Origin: Isoetes taiwanensis
Lineage: Eukaryota; Streptophyta; Lycopodiopsida; Isoetales; Isoetaceae
NCBI GenBank assembly: GCA_021234155.1
Contig: JAJEKV010000032.1
Location: 11,228,099 to 11,292,098, forward strand
Reading direction: 5' to 3'
DNA: 64,000 nucleotides
Within the stretch, counting starts at the first letter, position 1. The number at the start of each line of letters is the position of its first letter. The position numbers were made by a program, and so were the translations under genes. Under the pieces are notes generated by a model. That model ran no database searches, was not told the DNA's origin, and worked only from the letters and a program-made list of their open reading frames with translations. Below, piece after piece: positions 10,028 to 22,500 of the stretch.

Positions 10028-12761
10028 TTACAGAGATTTTATAAGAGATCCAGCTTCAGTTAAACTTCCCACATGAATCACAATATTCTCAATTTTATTA
10101 CCTGAAATACTCACGCTTCCAGATCCAGCAGCATTCTCTACAGGGTCAGAGAAATATTTCTTCAAATCAGGCTTCTGTTTTAGCACCAAATCCAAGTCGT
10201 TCATGTATGAATCATCTATTTCAACCGGCACTTGACTACTAGAACCTGGAGTAACAGCCTGCATAGAACTTGAAGCACTCTTGCTGTTCGTGATATCACG
10301 CAAAGGATTTCCAAATGACGAACATAAACTAGCCGCCTTCTCCGGATTCCCACACAATCCAGCATTCAAGTTTTTCACATTATTCTGAAAAGACTCTACA
10401 TATGTCTTACCAGAATTGAGAACGTCCATAGCAGAAGCTCGTGCGACAACCCCACTCTGATCATAACGCTGATATGATTCAGCATTCTTGTGACCCGTAA
10501 TCTTCATGCCAACTTCAATAGGCACACCTAACACTGACATCTGCGTAATTGCAGTACTCCTGCAGCTTTTGTTAGTAAAATTTCCATCTATCCCACACAC
10601 CTCAACCATGTCTTTCAGCCAAGTTGACATGGTTTTCGATGAAACATGATTCGTATTATACCATATATCTTTTCTGGGACGATTAATAGCCTGCAAGAAG
10701 ACGAACCTGCCACCATACTTATCCTTCACCTCATACTTTGGTAAACGGTACTCTGAATGTCTCCAGCACTCTACGACATCAGCTTCTAGCATCTTACAGG
10801 CTCCCTGAAATCTTCAGGCTTGCACTTATTAATCCCGCCACGCCAGTTCTTACTGGTCGTCTCACAGTATTCTAGATACTGATTCACAAAGTCTTTTCCA
10901 ATATAAAACTGAAAATCTCTGACCTTACATAATTCCTCGCCCCCACGAATTAAAAAACGCGACATGCAATAGAAAGCAAACCTCTTCTGCAGTCCCAAAT
11001 TATTGCTCACTTGATGTGCTGGATGTTGCAGAATTTTGGATTGGTCTTCCCGGCTCAATATATCTGATTTCTTCCTCTTCGGAGTAAGCCCGCCAGCAAC
11101 AGATTCCTCCATCGCAACCTCCAAAGCTTTACGAGCTTTCATGAACTTGACATTTTTATAGATGTCAATTACTTTCTCTTCCTGTCGACTATTCATGATC
11201 CTAGCATCCTGTGCCCGACGTAAAATTCTATTGAAACCACGGAACAGATTCTGCAATCTGCACAGCAGAAAACATGTCAGAATAATAAACTAATAATAAA
11301 CAATAATAAAGCAATAATAAACAGCTTACGTGTCTGGTGGATATGGCTTCCCGTCGATTCGACGCACACAAAGCATGAACTCTTCCAAATACTCAGCAAG
11401 AATGTCCAATTCCATGTCTTCAATTTTAAGATCAACTGGTTTCCCAAGTTGCATCCGCCATGCGTCAAACCTGCCCCTGATCCATTCGTCCTTTGTTTCC
11501 AAAGGACTTGCAAAGGCATTAGTCACCCTAGTAACAAGCTCTGGATTCAGCTCAACAAAACCACCAAGCTTCAATGGCTTCTTTCCACGACGCCGATCAA
11601 CCACTAAATCTGTCATATTCATACTGCCATCGTTCATTATTTCATCTGTACTTAAACTTGAACCACCCTCCTCTATTATCATACTGTCTGCAATCAAACT
11701 GTAATTCTTGTCACCGTCAAAACTACCATCAACTGCCGCCTCACAAGTTGGACCTACAATGCCATCTTTAGGAGTAGTCTCAAAAGGACTACCAAGACTA
11801 AAAGATGGACAGCCAATACCTACATATAAAGAATAATAATTAAAAACTATCAAAAGGTAAACAATAGATAAGAAAATTACCTGACTCAGATCCATTCAAA
11901 TGCTGCTCCGAAGACACATTCACTGTTGCAGGTATAACATCTCCCACTGTTGTAGGTATAACATCTCCCACTGTTGCAGGTATAACATCTCCCACTGTAG
12001 ATGCATCTGCAAAAAAATTAAACATATTTTTAACAGAATATACTCCAAGATTATTTTTAACAGAATAAACACATGCAGACTACCCTACTACACATGCATA
12101 CTCACCTAACACACATGCAGACCCCTGAACCTTCTCTGCTCCAAGATTTGCAACTCCACAACTATCTGCAACAACATTCCGAAAAAATTAGATCCCACAA
12201 CTAACTTATACCTGCATCCATGAAAATTTACCTCCAAAACCGAGCTGCTCTGAAGTATAACCTGCTTCTGCAACAAGCCTCGAGCATCCAGAAGAATCTG
12301 TGACAAAAGAAGAGCATATAATCAAGAAAAAACCTTGCATGCACGAAAAACAGAAAAATCTACAACCAAAACACAATTAAATCTATACCTATTAACTCTG
12401 AACTAACTTTGGAACTTGTTCCCGAAACAAAACTCGACGGAATCGACCCTATTTCCTTTCCTAAACCTGTCAAACAAAAAAAAGCAGTTAAAGATTGCAA
12501 AAAACAGCAAGAATACATGAAAGTTTCACAAAAACCTTGAACATTTGTGTTTTGCGCTCCAAGTCCGATAACACTAACGTCTGATACAACTAAGCAACAA
12601 GAATCAGCAACAAAAAGCCGAACTGCTACAAAAATCTTCATGAAACGAAGAAAAAAAGCCAAAATGCCTTCAAAACGCTTCTTGCGAGCAAGCGCCTTCA
12701 TCCTGGCCGCTTTACTCGACGGATCTCGCGAAGGTCTGCCCTGGCACCTCGAAGAATCCAT
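10028..12761 (-). CDS. Tyrosine-recombinase-like protein (Crypton / DUF3504 type), multi-exon
   Basis: This gene resembles the catalytic domain of Crypton transposons and their domesticated animal relatives (ZMYM2, QRICH1 type), which cut and rejoin DNA through a tyrosine. The C-terminal exon (10028-10792) has a KSCRSTAITQM box (Arg at residue 78, with Lys where His is usual), GH at 100-101 and the candidate nucleophile in YQRYDQ at 110. The exon before it (10786-11257) has the first-arginine motif LIRGGEEL. A 72-nt GT-AG intron (11258-11329) joins it cleanly to an exon ending RRIDGKPYPPDT, giving the family motif GKxYPPxTL. Upstream, small exons follow, one with an 8-residue repeat GDVIPATV (11921-11998). 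The likely start is MDSSRCQGR at 12761. The 10786/10792 junction needs a frameshift or a very short (49-nt) intron. Exon borders upstream of 11895 are approximate. Confidence 0.7.
11921..11998 (-). repeat. 24-bp coding tandem repeat (GDVIPATV, ~3 units)
   Basis: A 24-base period (starts at 11921, 11945, 11969) encodes GDVIPATV on the minus strand within an exon of the tyrosine-recombinase-like gene. It is a length-variable low-complexity linker, probably from slippage. Confidence 0.85.
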
Positions 12762-12826
12762 GGCGCAGAGAGAACAGAAAAAATGCGAAGAAGAAAAGGG
12801 AGAAAAAAAAAATCTCCCCTATTTCT

Positions 12827-12947
12827 ATATTGTGGGGGAAGGGCAAATGGTCCTTGATTCCGGTTTCTAGGTGACCCGCTCCCGGCTCCCGGCTCCCGGC
12901 TACCGGACCGGAATCAAGTCCCATTTGCCCTTCCCCCATATAAATAT
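12827..12947. repeat. Hairpin-forming inverted repeat in the 5' region of the recombinase gene
   Basis: tatattgtgggggaagggca... at 12827 pairs with ...tgcccttcccccatata ending at 12943, about 35 bp per arm with few mismatches. The loop (12870-12905) contains three cccggct repeats. It lies 65 bases upstream of the proposed start codon at 12761. It could be a small MITE or a structured leader. Confidence 0.8.
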
Positions 12948-13350
12948 TCCAAAAATACCCCTAGAAATAGGGTATTTAGCTCAACTGGCAATAACTTTCT
13001 TGGGATTAATCAATTAAAAAAGTGTCCTTCATGAACCTTGTAGATGTAAGTGAGAGCTATCCAATAACAGTAGAATCATCAAAAACGGAGTTGGAATCGT
13101 CAAGTTATGGTGTTTTACGTAAGTGCTATAAAAAATAATGTAAATGAGCATAACTTGTGAATTTCAACTCCAATTTCGATGAATTTGATGTTGTTCGGAA
13201 GATCTTATCCTGATCTATAATGTTTGTGAAGACCACTTTTGCATTTGAGGAGAAACAAAAACTCTATTACCTTTTTTCCAAAAAAACTATTCATTTGGAG
13301 GGTATTTTTGGAATTTTCACAAACTTGAGGGGTATATTTGGAATTTTCCC
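12943..13350. repeat. Small TIR element or right arm of the recombinase locus
   Basis: The left edge reads attccaaaaatacccct. The right edge contains the complementary agggtatttttggaatttt (13299-13318) and then a second version, ggggtatatttggaattttc (13329 on). The interior (for example gagagctatccaataacagt) has no coding potential. It belongs with the GGGGAAAACTACAAAATACC-type repeats at 42158 and 43186. Confidence 0.55.
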
Positions 13351-14471
13351 AATACAAATAAATATTTATACATACCTTAACAACCTTAACAACCTGGCCT
13401 TCAAGTTCCAAGGCTGAGATCAGATCTCAGCCATTGGTTGCAAGAGTGTTACCCACCAATAACACATTGAAAAACGCATAAACACCTAGTTTGTTATGTC
13501 AAATGGATATAAACACCTAGCTTGTATGAAAACTACCGTAAATGTTGGGGCTGGATTCATATTTTTTGTTTTTACCTTACATTCTTAAATTTTTACTCTA
13601 CATTCTGTGTTTTACCCTACATTCCAACAATTTTATCCTACATTCCAACAATTTTACCCTACATTTTAAGTTTTATAACCTACATTTAGCTATTTCAACT
13701 TACATTGTCAAATGCAATGCAATTTAGAGTAAAAAAAACTGCAATTTATACAGTCAAAAAGTTTCATTACATGTCAAAAAGCTACAACAGTGCAGATCAT
13801 AACTAGATCACACTGGATCACAGTAGATCAGAAAACATGAAAATATGAAGTTTATAGATCACTTCCAAGTCCAAATCTAACTCTTCTTAATCATGTTTTG
13901 TATGAAATCACCCAGATCTTTCCCTGTCATGTGAGGCATCACAATGCTGCAATTCTGAAACATTCCATCAGAAACATTCAAAATCTGCATCTGCAAACCT
14001 AATGCCAAGGGAGCTGCTCCATTGCTTCAACAGCACCAGGAAAGCCAGATTCAGCCTAATGCAACAGCAGCCGTAAACAGAACTCTTAAGCCGTAAAACT
14101 CTTCAAACCCTAAGTCGTAAGAACTTTGTAGAAACCCCACCACATTCATGGTAGGCAAACACAAACTCTGCAAAGCCGTAAGAACTTTCAAGTTTTGCCT
14201 CCGCGCTGACGCGGTCGGCAAAACTTTCCCCCGCAGAATTTAAGGCACCCTGCCTTTCCTGTATACATAAAACCACCACAAAACTAGTATAAAGCTCTCG
14301 GGCCAGGTTGTTAAGGCGGATAACACCCTCGTTCCAAGGTGATGAGACCAGAAAATTAAAATTAAAATTATCGTTTAATGAATTGTGAAAATTGAAGATA
14401 CATTATGTAACTCTTGGATTTCATCCATTCCTGAATCACACTTCTGCGCAAACCCAAAGATTTTTTGGTGT
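13351..14471. other. Stretch without recognisable genes; TTTTACCCTACATTC repeats
   Basis: AT-rich sequence. Between about 13560 and 13700 a short phrase like ttttaccctacattc is repeated with variation at least six times. The short frame 13542-13727 is a by-product of that repeat. Nothing else is supported. Confidence 0.5.
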
Positions 14472-14886
14472 ATTTTTGAACCTATAACATAAACCATTAT
14501 ATTACATCCATTAAAATTAAATCCCCCCTTAAACCCCCTTTTGTTTAGGTGCATATTCACACGGGGGGTGACTCCGGGCAACGAGAGCTGTTGGATAGGC
14601 ATATTCACCCCTTATTCCTTAATCTACACCGTACACAAAATTCCTCGTTTGTGGGGTATGGATGTATAGAAATTATGATACTGTATAACAAGATTTGCAA
14701 AATACTATAAGATTTCAGGCAATATACTATATGGTGTTGATTTTGTACATGCAAAACATAATTAAAAGGGCTCTCGCTGCCCTACATCACCCCCCGTGTG
14801 AATATGCACCCAAACAAAAGGGGGTTTAAGGGGGGATTTAATTTTAATGGATGTAATGTAATGGTTTATGTTATAGGTTCAAAAAT
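14472..14886. mobile_element. Inverted-repeat element (MITE-like), 415 bp
   Basis: Starts atttttgaacctataacat and ends with the complement atgttataggttcaaaaat. The arms pair over about 110 bases, including the blocks AATCCCCCCTTAAACCCCCT and CACGGGGGGTG and their complements. The interior is non-coding. No unambiguous TSD is visible because both flanks are T-runs. The frame at 14375-14608 lies mostly inside an arm and is not a gene. Confidence 0.85.
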
Positions 14887-14890
14887 TTTT

Positions 14891-14907
14891 TTGCCCCTTC
14901 GGGGCAA
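14891..14907. other. Perfect short stem-loop TTGCCCC-TTC-GGGGCAA
   Basis: A 7-bp perfect stem with a 3-base loop abuts the right end of the 415-bp inverted-repeat element. Its function is unknown. It is GC-rich in an AT-rich setting. Confidence 0.6.
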
Positions 14908-17900
14908 TGAAAATTGTGTATGAATGTTGTGCACATTGCTATAGGTTCTTGTGCCTAAGACAGTGTGGCCTTGAAGACCACTTATAGTTGCGCTGCAAAA
15001 AATTCTATAATATATATTTGTAATAAGCAAGTAGGCCAAAAAATTTATATCATTGTGAGGGTCTCCATTCTACACATTGGAATACAAAACGAAACTCTAC
15101 AATATTGATGAAAAAAATAATGCTAAAGAGAATGCATTTATGATGTAAACCACTTACAATATCCCTAGGTAGTAGAATTCCATATGCTAGACATGTTAGA
15201 ACATGTGTTTAGGAAATGGAGCCATGAAGGATGTCACGTTTGTTTAAGTCACTAGTCAAATCACAATGATACTAAGTAAGCAGACACAATAAGAAAAAGA
15301 AAGAGGTGTGCAACCAAACATCTTATTCTGAAATGTAATCTTGTAAGTAATATGTATTGCCAATATATGGTAGCATGATAGAACTAAATCAAATTCTCCA
15401 GATGTTTTCAATGAACCTGTAAAACCAGGGCAAGATTGGCCCATCAAAAGTGTATCACCTCTTAGTAAAACATAACATCCATGTATCAAGACAAAGCTGC
15501 TCGCCAGTACTTAAAGCCCCTGTGCCAAGAGATATGGCTAATCTTTGCATGACAACCACATGGTCTTTGCTCGCTCGATACCACGATAGCACGATTGCTC
15601 AAGCCCGATAGCTGCCACGCATTTTAACTTCATAACTTGCACCAGACATGCCATTAAATAACTTGCATCTGCTGTTTAAGGGATACCTGCTTACCTCAGC
15701 ATATGATAGATTCAGGGAAATGTTAGAAGGCATCAGGGGCCGCATTTGAAGCAGGCTTCACACTAGACTTTCGATTCTACCTGAACACTGGAGCAGAAGC
15801 CAAGGAGTCAGAGGTTTGCTTACGGTCCTGCAAATCAAAATGAAAATTCAATTCATAATGTAACACAAATATGAAACGAAATGTTGGTATCTACCTCTCA
15901 TCAGAAAAGAAGGCTAGAAGTGCCACAATTACAAAAGCAATTTGGATTTGATAAAAGAGGTAAACGAATTGGTTAGTGGGTGGTTAAGTCCCCCGGCCGA
16001 GTATCTATCTTGGTCAAAACCGGGAAGCTTGCAAAAGCAAATGTAGAGATGAACCTTCAACGGGAAGTTCGGAAAACAAAATTTGAAATGGATGACAGGG
16101 TTGAAGGTATATACGAAGAACTTATATGTGCAGCCAACTAGTTACCCCTTACAATATGCAGGCCAGATCACCAGCAGTTCAATGATCCATAGCCAGTTTT
16201 CTTAGAATACATCCCAGACTTGATCGATCTGCCTTTTTGCCATTTAAGAGCATGGGAAGTAAATCCACTTAGCCATTAACGGTGCAAGACAGTTAGCAAT
16301 ACCTAATTGTTCCTGAGCTGCAAATGCAAGCTTTGCATCAGAGAAAATGGCAGATGCAGCTTTAAATCTAGAGAATCAGATTATAAGCAACCCAGAATCG
16401 GATATTTATTAATAGTAGAGGCCTGCCTCCAACCATCTCGCTTTTCAATACAACTCTAACTGGAGCCCACAACACAACAACCGCAGTACATCATTTTATT
16501 CCAGAGAAATACCTGCAACCCCAAGCATGAGACCCATAGCTTAAAAAATCCTGTGAATCACTCGATCATCTAAGCACTGCGGTATGCCCTCAAAGCTTAT
16601 AGCTTATAATCCGTTGAACCTTCCGATCATCTACCTCTGCTCTGATCTGCCTTTACTTGCTCTGATGGCGATTTACTCAGGGCATGAGGACAAACAAATT
16701 AATCAGGAGCCTAATCGGAGTTTTGAATGGGGTAATGCGCCATACTTAGATTGCTTCTCAGATTCTGCTGCAAAATGGTCCTCTAAATCCCCTTCACTAG
16801 TAAAAACCTCTTTAAAGCTAATAATCTAGCCATCAGAGAGAACTGTGGAAGCCATAGCGAAAAGAAAACTGCCGGAAATGGTCCTCTAAATCCCCTTCTC
16901 CACGAACCCTAAAGTTGAATGCCTCGTTGCTTGCATGGCCTTCATAAAATTAAATTAATTAAGTTTTTAAGGAACAAAAACATGCAAGGCAAAACCATTG
17001 CAAAACCATAGTTAAAATGCCATTTAAATATGAGAATCCAGTGTGCACTCTAGATGTACTGATTAGTATGCCTCGTGCAATACGCCCATGAAATCATATA
17101 AAAACCATGCCAAAAAACGTATAAAATCACAAAAAAAAACCCCCTGTTATAATGCTACATATTAATAAAACCATGCTAGCTTGGAAGCACCCATGCTGCC
17201 TACGGGCAATATATTGCCTGTCTAAATTTTTGGCATGCATTATTTTTTGCCACGTGGACACAAGATGATTTTTGCCCATTTAAATTCAAGTCTTTGCTAT
17301 TTAAATTTCAAATTTCTCTTTTGGTGTGATAGGGTTGTGCTAGATAATAATCTTCTAGAGTTTTGCTAATCAATGCCTCATTTAGACTTCTTATAAATCT
17401 TCTATTTGAGTTTTACGCAGGCTGTAAAAGGTTTGGATGGAAAAGTTGGCGAGGGAACTCTAGCCCCTTCTAGGGGGTAAAACGGCTTCTGCGGATACAA
17501 AGCTTTCAAGTAATGTAATGGACATACTATTCAGACCTAATGCAGACGTGCACAACCCTACTGTTGTAATATATAGGAAACCCTGATATTTGGACTGCAC
17601 TCTAATACAGATCTACACATTTAACAACATTCCCAAAATTATTTTGCTTAAATTTACTAGAACGTTGTTACTTTACCCCTGATTCTTTGCAGTGTGAATA
17701 GAAAGCTAAGAATCCCATTCGAACTCATCGATTGTCTTTCTTCATTTTATCTTATCTTGACATTAATTATAAATATTATAGAATGATTCCTCTTGGATAT
17801 TATCATGATGCTTTGATATAAAATTTACATGATAACAGTTTTTTGTAGGAGATGGCAACTTCGAATCTGTCATGAATTTCATGGATGGTGAATATCTAGT

Positions 17901-19546
17901 GCGACAATGATCTCAACAGATGGATCCAATGTTTACAGGTATAAGGCTTTCATTTTCTTCTCTCTGTCATATAATCTGGAGCTATGTATCCCAGAGTAAA
18001 GACAACAATGTCCAACTTAACTTGCTTTTCCCGTCCGAAACAGCGTCGAATTGGAATCTGGTTGCAGATTTTTAAGCCTAAATTTTTTTATTCTTTGAGG
18101 AGCTTACTGTGTTTGTCACCTTTGAATTTCAACATGTTTTTTAGTTAGGTCTCTGCAAATACCCTTGCATTGCCTAGCAATTTGGCTTACATACCCAAGA
18201 TATGGTGAGCTTTTTATTGCTTCGGACACAAGTTTTACTTTTGCATAGCTATGATAGCTCCGATGAGCAAAACCACAACTAGCTTTGCCGACTATAGAGG
18301 CTATTGTGAAGAACTAAGACACCACATTCATGATTATATAAATAAATCTCCCTAAACAAACACAAATAATAGTGTGCTTGTACACATCATCAATCCATGC
18401 CAAAGGGCATGATGATGTGGTATGTGTCTATTCACGAAAAGGTGCAACTCACATTTCTTCATTCACTATGCAAAACTACAACCCATGCTACTTGGATTAA
18501 CGCTGATTAATACATTTTTCTGCACATTTATAATTTATAGCATATTAGAGTATCGTTGGAGGCTAAAGAAGCTAAAGGCTATCTCATAGAGCAGCCCAAG
18601 CAACCGATCCTTGAGATCTTATGCAGAGAAATAAAGCTTTTCTCAAATCTTAAATTATTTTGCTAAACCTATAATTTGGGTTTATCAAGCAAGCACACAA
18701 GATGCAACAAGACAATGCTGCTATAATATTACTACTCTAGGAAACTTGTAAGGCTTCTCTACAAAATTATTGAATTTATATCTCACTAAATTTTTCTAAA
18801 GAAAGGCCAAGTTTTGGCATGTTTCGTATGAATGAAAATAAGATCCCAACAATGAAGGCTGTGCAGACCGTATGTATTGCTGAAGCTACCCGATGCTCAT
18901 CAGATGAATAAGACAATAAGGCCCAAACATCGAATTGCATGAAGATCTCCAAAGCAAGATACCTTTGTTCAGAAATGATGCTGCATAAGAAAATAATAAT
19001 TGCAGAAGAAATTGATTCTTACATGAATCCAACAATGCCATGTGATCTGATGATCTAATCGGTCACGTATCTTGGGCGAGGGTGGGGGTTTGAGGCCCCC
19101 TATCCCTAACCAATCTAGAATGAGAGGGAATGAATGGAATGCAAGCAAATTGAACTTCGGTCTTTCAAGAAGACGGCCCCAGGAAAACATGACGCTGCCT
19201 ACATTTTTCTGGCCAGCAAATTCTTGGGGCAAGGTCATGCCTCATATTAACATATGTAGGCAATCCCAAATTGTGGACTGGCTAGGCCTGTCTGATTCTG
19301 CAGCAATTCAAATCTGATTCATAGAATAATCAATGGTGCCAACTCATGCATCCAAGAATCAGTCGACCTAGGATAGAGAGACGACAAATTTATTTGGGCT
19401 CTATATGCCAAGAGGCAACCCATACGTCATGTCCCTTTGAAGCGGCTCCACCAGAAACTGTCATTGACAATTTCTTATCACAAATGATATCCAATCGCGG
19501 ATCTTTGAAGAGCTTGTACATCTCCTCCTGAATCTAATTTAAGCAT
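14908..19546. other. 4.6 kb without recognisable genes
   Basis: The longest frames (15256-15489 minus, 16584-16829 plus, 18969-19238 minus, 19072-19317 plus) are 60-90 residues, lack domains and partly overlap. No LTR matching the gypsy 3' LTR, no primer-binding site and no gag can be found before 19547, although these should lie here if the gypsy element were complete. Confidence 0.5.
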
Positions 19547-22500
19547 TTGAAGAAGCATACGAGTTTGATTAAGGAGCCCGTTGACAAGCTTGATACTTAT
19601 CAACTTCTATTCCCCTCTATTACAACCAAATTAATTTGGTCGCCTATTTTGGTGTTGATTATTATGGTTTCAGCCATTGCCATGGAAGAGCTGTGCGTGC
19701 TGGATAAGCCGGCAAGCAAGGACATCATGGATATGTTTGCTGGACGGGTTATTAGATTCTTGGGCAGAATCATGGGCCGAAACGTAGTTGTGTTATTGGA
19801 TTGTGGCTCTTCTGACATGTTTGTATCTTCTAAGTTGGTGGAAGAACTGCACCTACCTTGTATAAAGACTAATAAGTACAAGGTAGATGGGCCTTTTGTG
19901 AATGATTCTCAGGTGGAGGATCGTAAAGCTGTTGGGGTGCCCTTGTGTATTCAAGGATACCAGGAAAAGTTTGATTTTGACCTCTTAGATGTTGGCCGGT
20001 ATGATGTGGTGCTGGGGATAACATGGTTGCAGCGGGTTAAGCCCACTGCAATAGATTGGAACACTCACCAGGTGACGCTGAAGCATGATGGGCGTGAGAT
20101 CTATCTGCAGGGGAGTCCTTTAACGGGAGCTTCCAAGATCGTGTCGTCGCTTCAGGTCAAGAAACTGGTACGTAAATCTTCCAATCAGTGTTTTCTTCTA
20201 TTCATTGATGAATGTTATCCTGCTTTTGAGTGCTGTCATATGAGTGCTGATAGTGAGGTCATAAAGGATTCAAAAGGCCAGAGAGAGTTGCAGGATCTGT
20301 TATCTGAATTTCAGGATGTGTTCCCTGAGGAACTGCCTGAAGGCCTTCCACCTAGTAGAGAGATTGAACATGAGATTGATTTAGAGCCTGGATCCAAACC
20401 TGTGTTTCGTAGCCCTTATAGATTGTCCATATTGGAACAAGAGGAGGTAAAGAAGCAGGTTCATGAGCTGTTAGCCAAAGGGTTTGTGAGACCTAGCAAA
20501 TCCCCTTATGGTGCTCCTGTCATTCTAGTCAAGAAAAAGGACGGATCAATGCGGATGTGCATTGATTATCGTGCCTTGAATAAGATCACGATCAAGAATA
20601 GGTACCCCTTGCCTAGGATTGATGAGATTATGGACAAATTAACAGGAGCTAAGTATTTTTCTAAGTTGGATTTGCGCAGTGGTTATCACCAGATAAGGGT
20701 GAAGGAGTCGGATGTACATAAGACTGCCTTCAGGACCACCTTTGGTCATTTTGAATTTTTGGTGATGCCTTTTGGACTAACGAATGCTCCTGCTACTTTT
20801 TCCAGAATGATGAATGAGGTTTTTGCAGGATGTCTTGATACTTTTGTTGAAGTATTTCTAGATGATATCCTAGTGTATAGCAAAACCTTGGATGAGCATT
20901 TGAATCATTTGCGTTCTGTGCTAACTCTGCTCAGACAGCATAGGTTGTATGCAAAGATGTCAAAGTGTGAATTTTTGAAAGCACAGGTGGAATATTTGGG
21001 CCACATTGTATCCGCTGATGGTGTAGCTGTGGATCCCAAGAAGACGGAGGCAATTCAGTCTTGGCCTGTGCCAAAGAATGTATCTGAGTTGCGTAGTTTT
21101 TTGGGATTGGCCAGTTATTACCGCAGATTTGTCTGGAAGTTTGCCAAGATTGCAGCTGCTTTGACTATGTTGTTGAAAACTAATGTCCAGTGGCAATGGA
21201 CGGTAAAGCAGCAGCAGGCAATGGATATGCTGAAGAGGTTGCTAACCTCGGCGCCTATTCTGTTGATTCCAGACATGAGTAAACCTTATGAGGTTTACAC
21301 GGATGCATGTGGTTATGCCATTGGTGCTGTTCTCATGCAGGATGGTAGGGTGGTGGCGTATGAAAGTCGCCAACTCAATGCTACTGAAAAGAACTATTCC
21401 ACCTATGAGCAGGAGTTACTGGCAATGGTTCATGCGCTCAAAGTCTGGAAACATTATCTCCGCAATAAGTGCGAGTTTGTGGTCTATACCGATCATAGGC
21501 CTTTGAAATTCCTGCAAAGCCAGGCCGAGGTAAGTCCAAGGCAAGCTAGATGGTTGGACTTTCTTTCTCAATTTCATTTTCATGTTGAACATCTTTCCGG
21601 GAAAAAGAACCCTGTTGCTGATGCTCTTTGTAGGGTTCGGGAAGTGAATGTGATGGTTCAATGTGAAATTGCTTTGGTGTCACAGATTAAACAAGCATGT
21701 GACTTGGATGCCCATATTTTAAGTATGCAGCATCTATCCAAGTTACCTGATGCTTGGGATATCCAGAATGGACTCTGGTATCATAAGGGACGTATTTATG
21801 TTCCTGCTGTTGACACTTTGAGGAAGCAATTATTGAGCGAATTTCATGATGCACCTTATGCTGGGCATGGAGGTGAGTGGAAAACTTATGAATCGCTCAA
21901 GAGAATGTTTTATTGGCCTAGCTTGAAAGAGGATGTGCAGGAATATGTAAAAGTCTGTGAGACTTGTCAGCAGGTTAAAGCGGGTCGAGGCAAGACTCCA
22001 GGACTTCTGCAACCTCTGCCTGTGCCAGAGGAGAGATGGAGTGAAATCTCTATGGATTTCATTGTGAAGTTGCCTCGTACTGTGCATCACTTTACTCAGA
22101 TACTTGTCATTGTGGATAGGTTGACGAAGTATGCACGCTTTATACCTCTGACAAAGAATGCTGATGGCTTGGCGGTGGCCAAGGCGTATATGCAGCATGT
22201 TTTTCCTATTTTTGGATTACCTAAAGCTATTGTAAGCGATCGAGATGTGAAATTCACTGGGAATTTCTGGCGTGAATTGTTCTCTGCATTAAAATGCACT
22301 CTTCAGTTCTCTAGTGGAGATCATCCGGAAACGGATGGGCAAACTGAAAGAGTGAATCAGATTCTGAAGGATATGCTGAGATCTTATGTGGCCACTCAGC
22401 AATCCAGATGGGAGGACTATTTGCCAATTGTGGAGTTTGCTTACAATAATGGGTTCCAACAGAGCATCAAAACTAGCCCGTTTGTGGCTATGTTTGGGAG

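Larger units (their letters stand above)
9381..13350. mobile_element. Inverted-repeat-bounded locus carrying a tyrosine-recombinase-like gene
   Basis: Two nested inverted repeats frame this stretch. Outer: GGGGAAAATTCTAAATATAC at 9381 and its near complement ending GAATTTTCCC at 13350. Inner: acaatatagaaataggg (9413-9429) and its exact complement (12817-12833). The flanking 9-mers match at only 6 of 9 positions, so no clear TSD supports the outer pair. The left 250 bases inside contain repeated catcaaagtta-type motifs (9585-9830). The tyrosine-recombinase gene fills the middle, on the minus strand. Whether the recombinase is the element's own enzyme or a passenger cannot be decided here. Confidence 0.5.

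Noticed and set aside
14908-19546. 5' LTR and gag of the gypsy element
   Set aside because: No sequence matching TGTTATGCC or the ttggttcgtaaca end, no primer-binding site and no CCHC motif were found.
21288-22299. Open frames on both strands inside the gypsy pol gene
   Set aside because: Shadows of the 1191-residue ORF in other frames.
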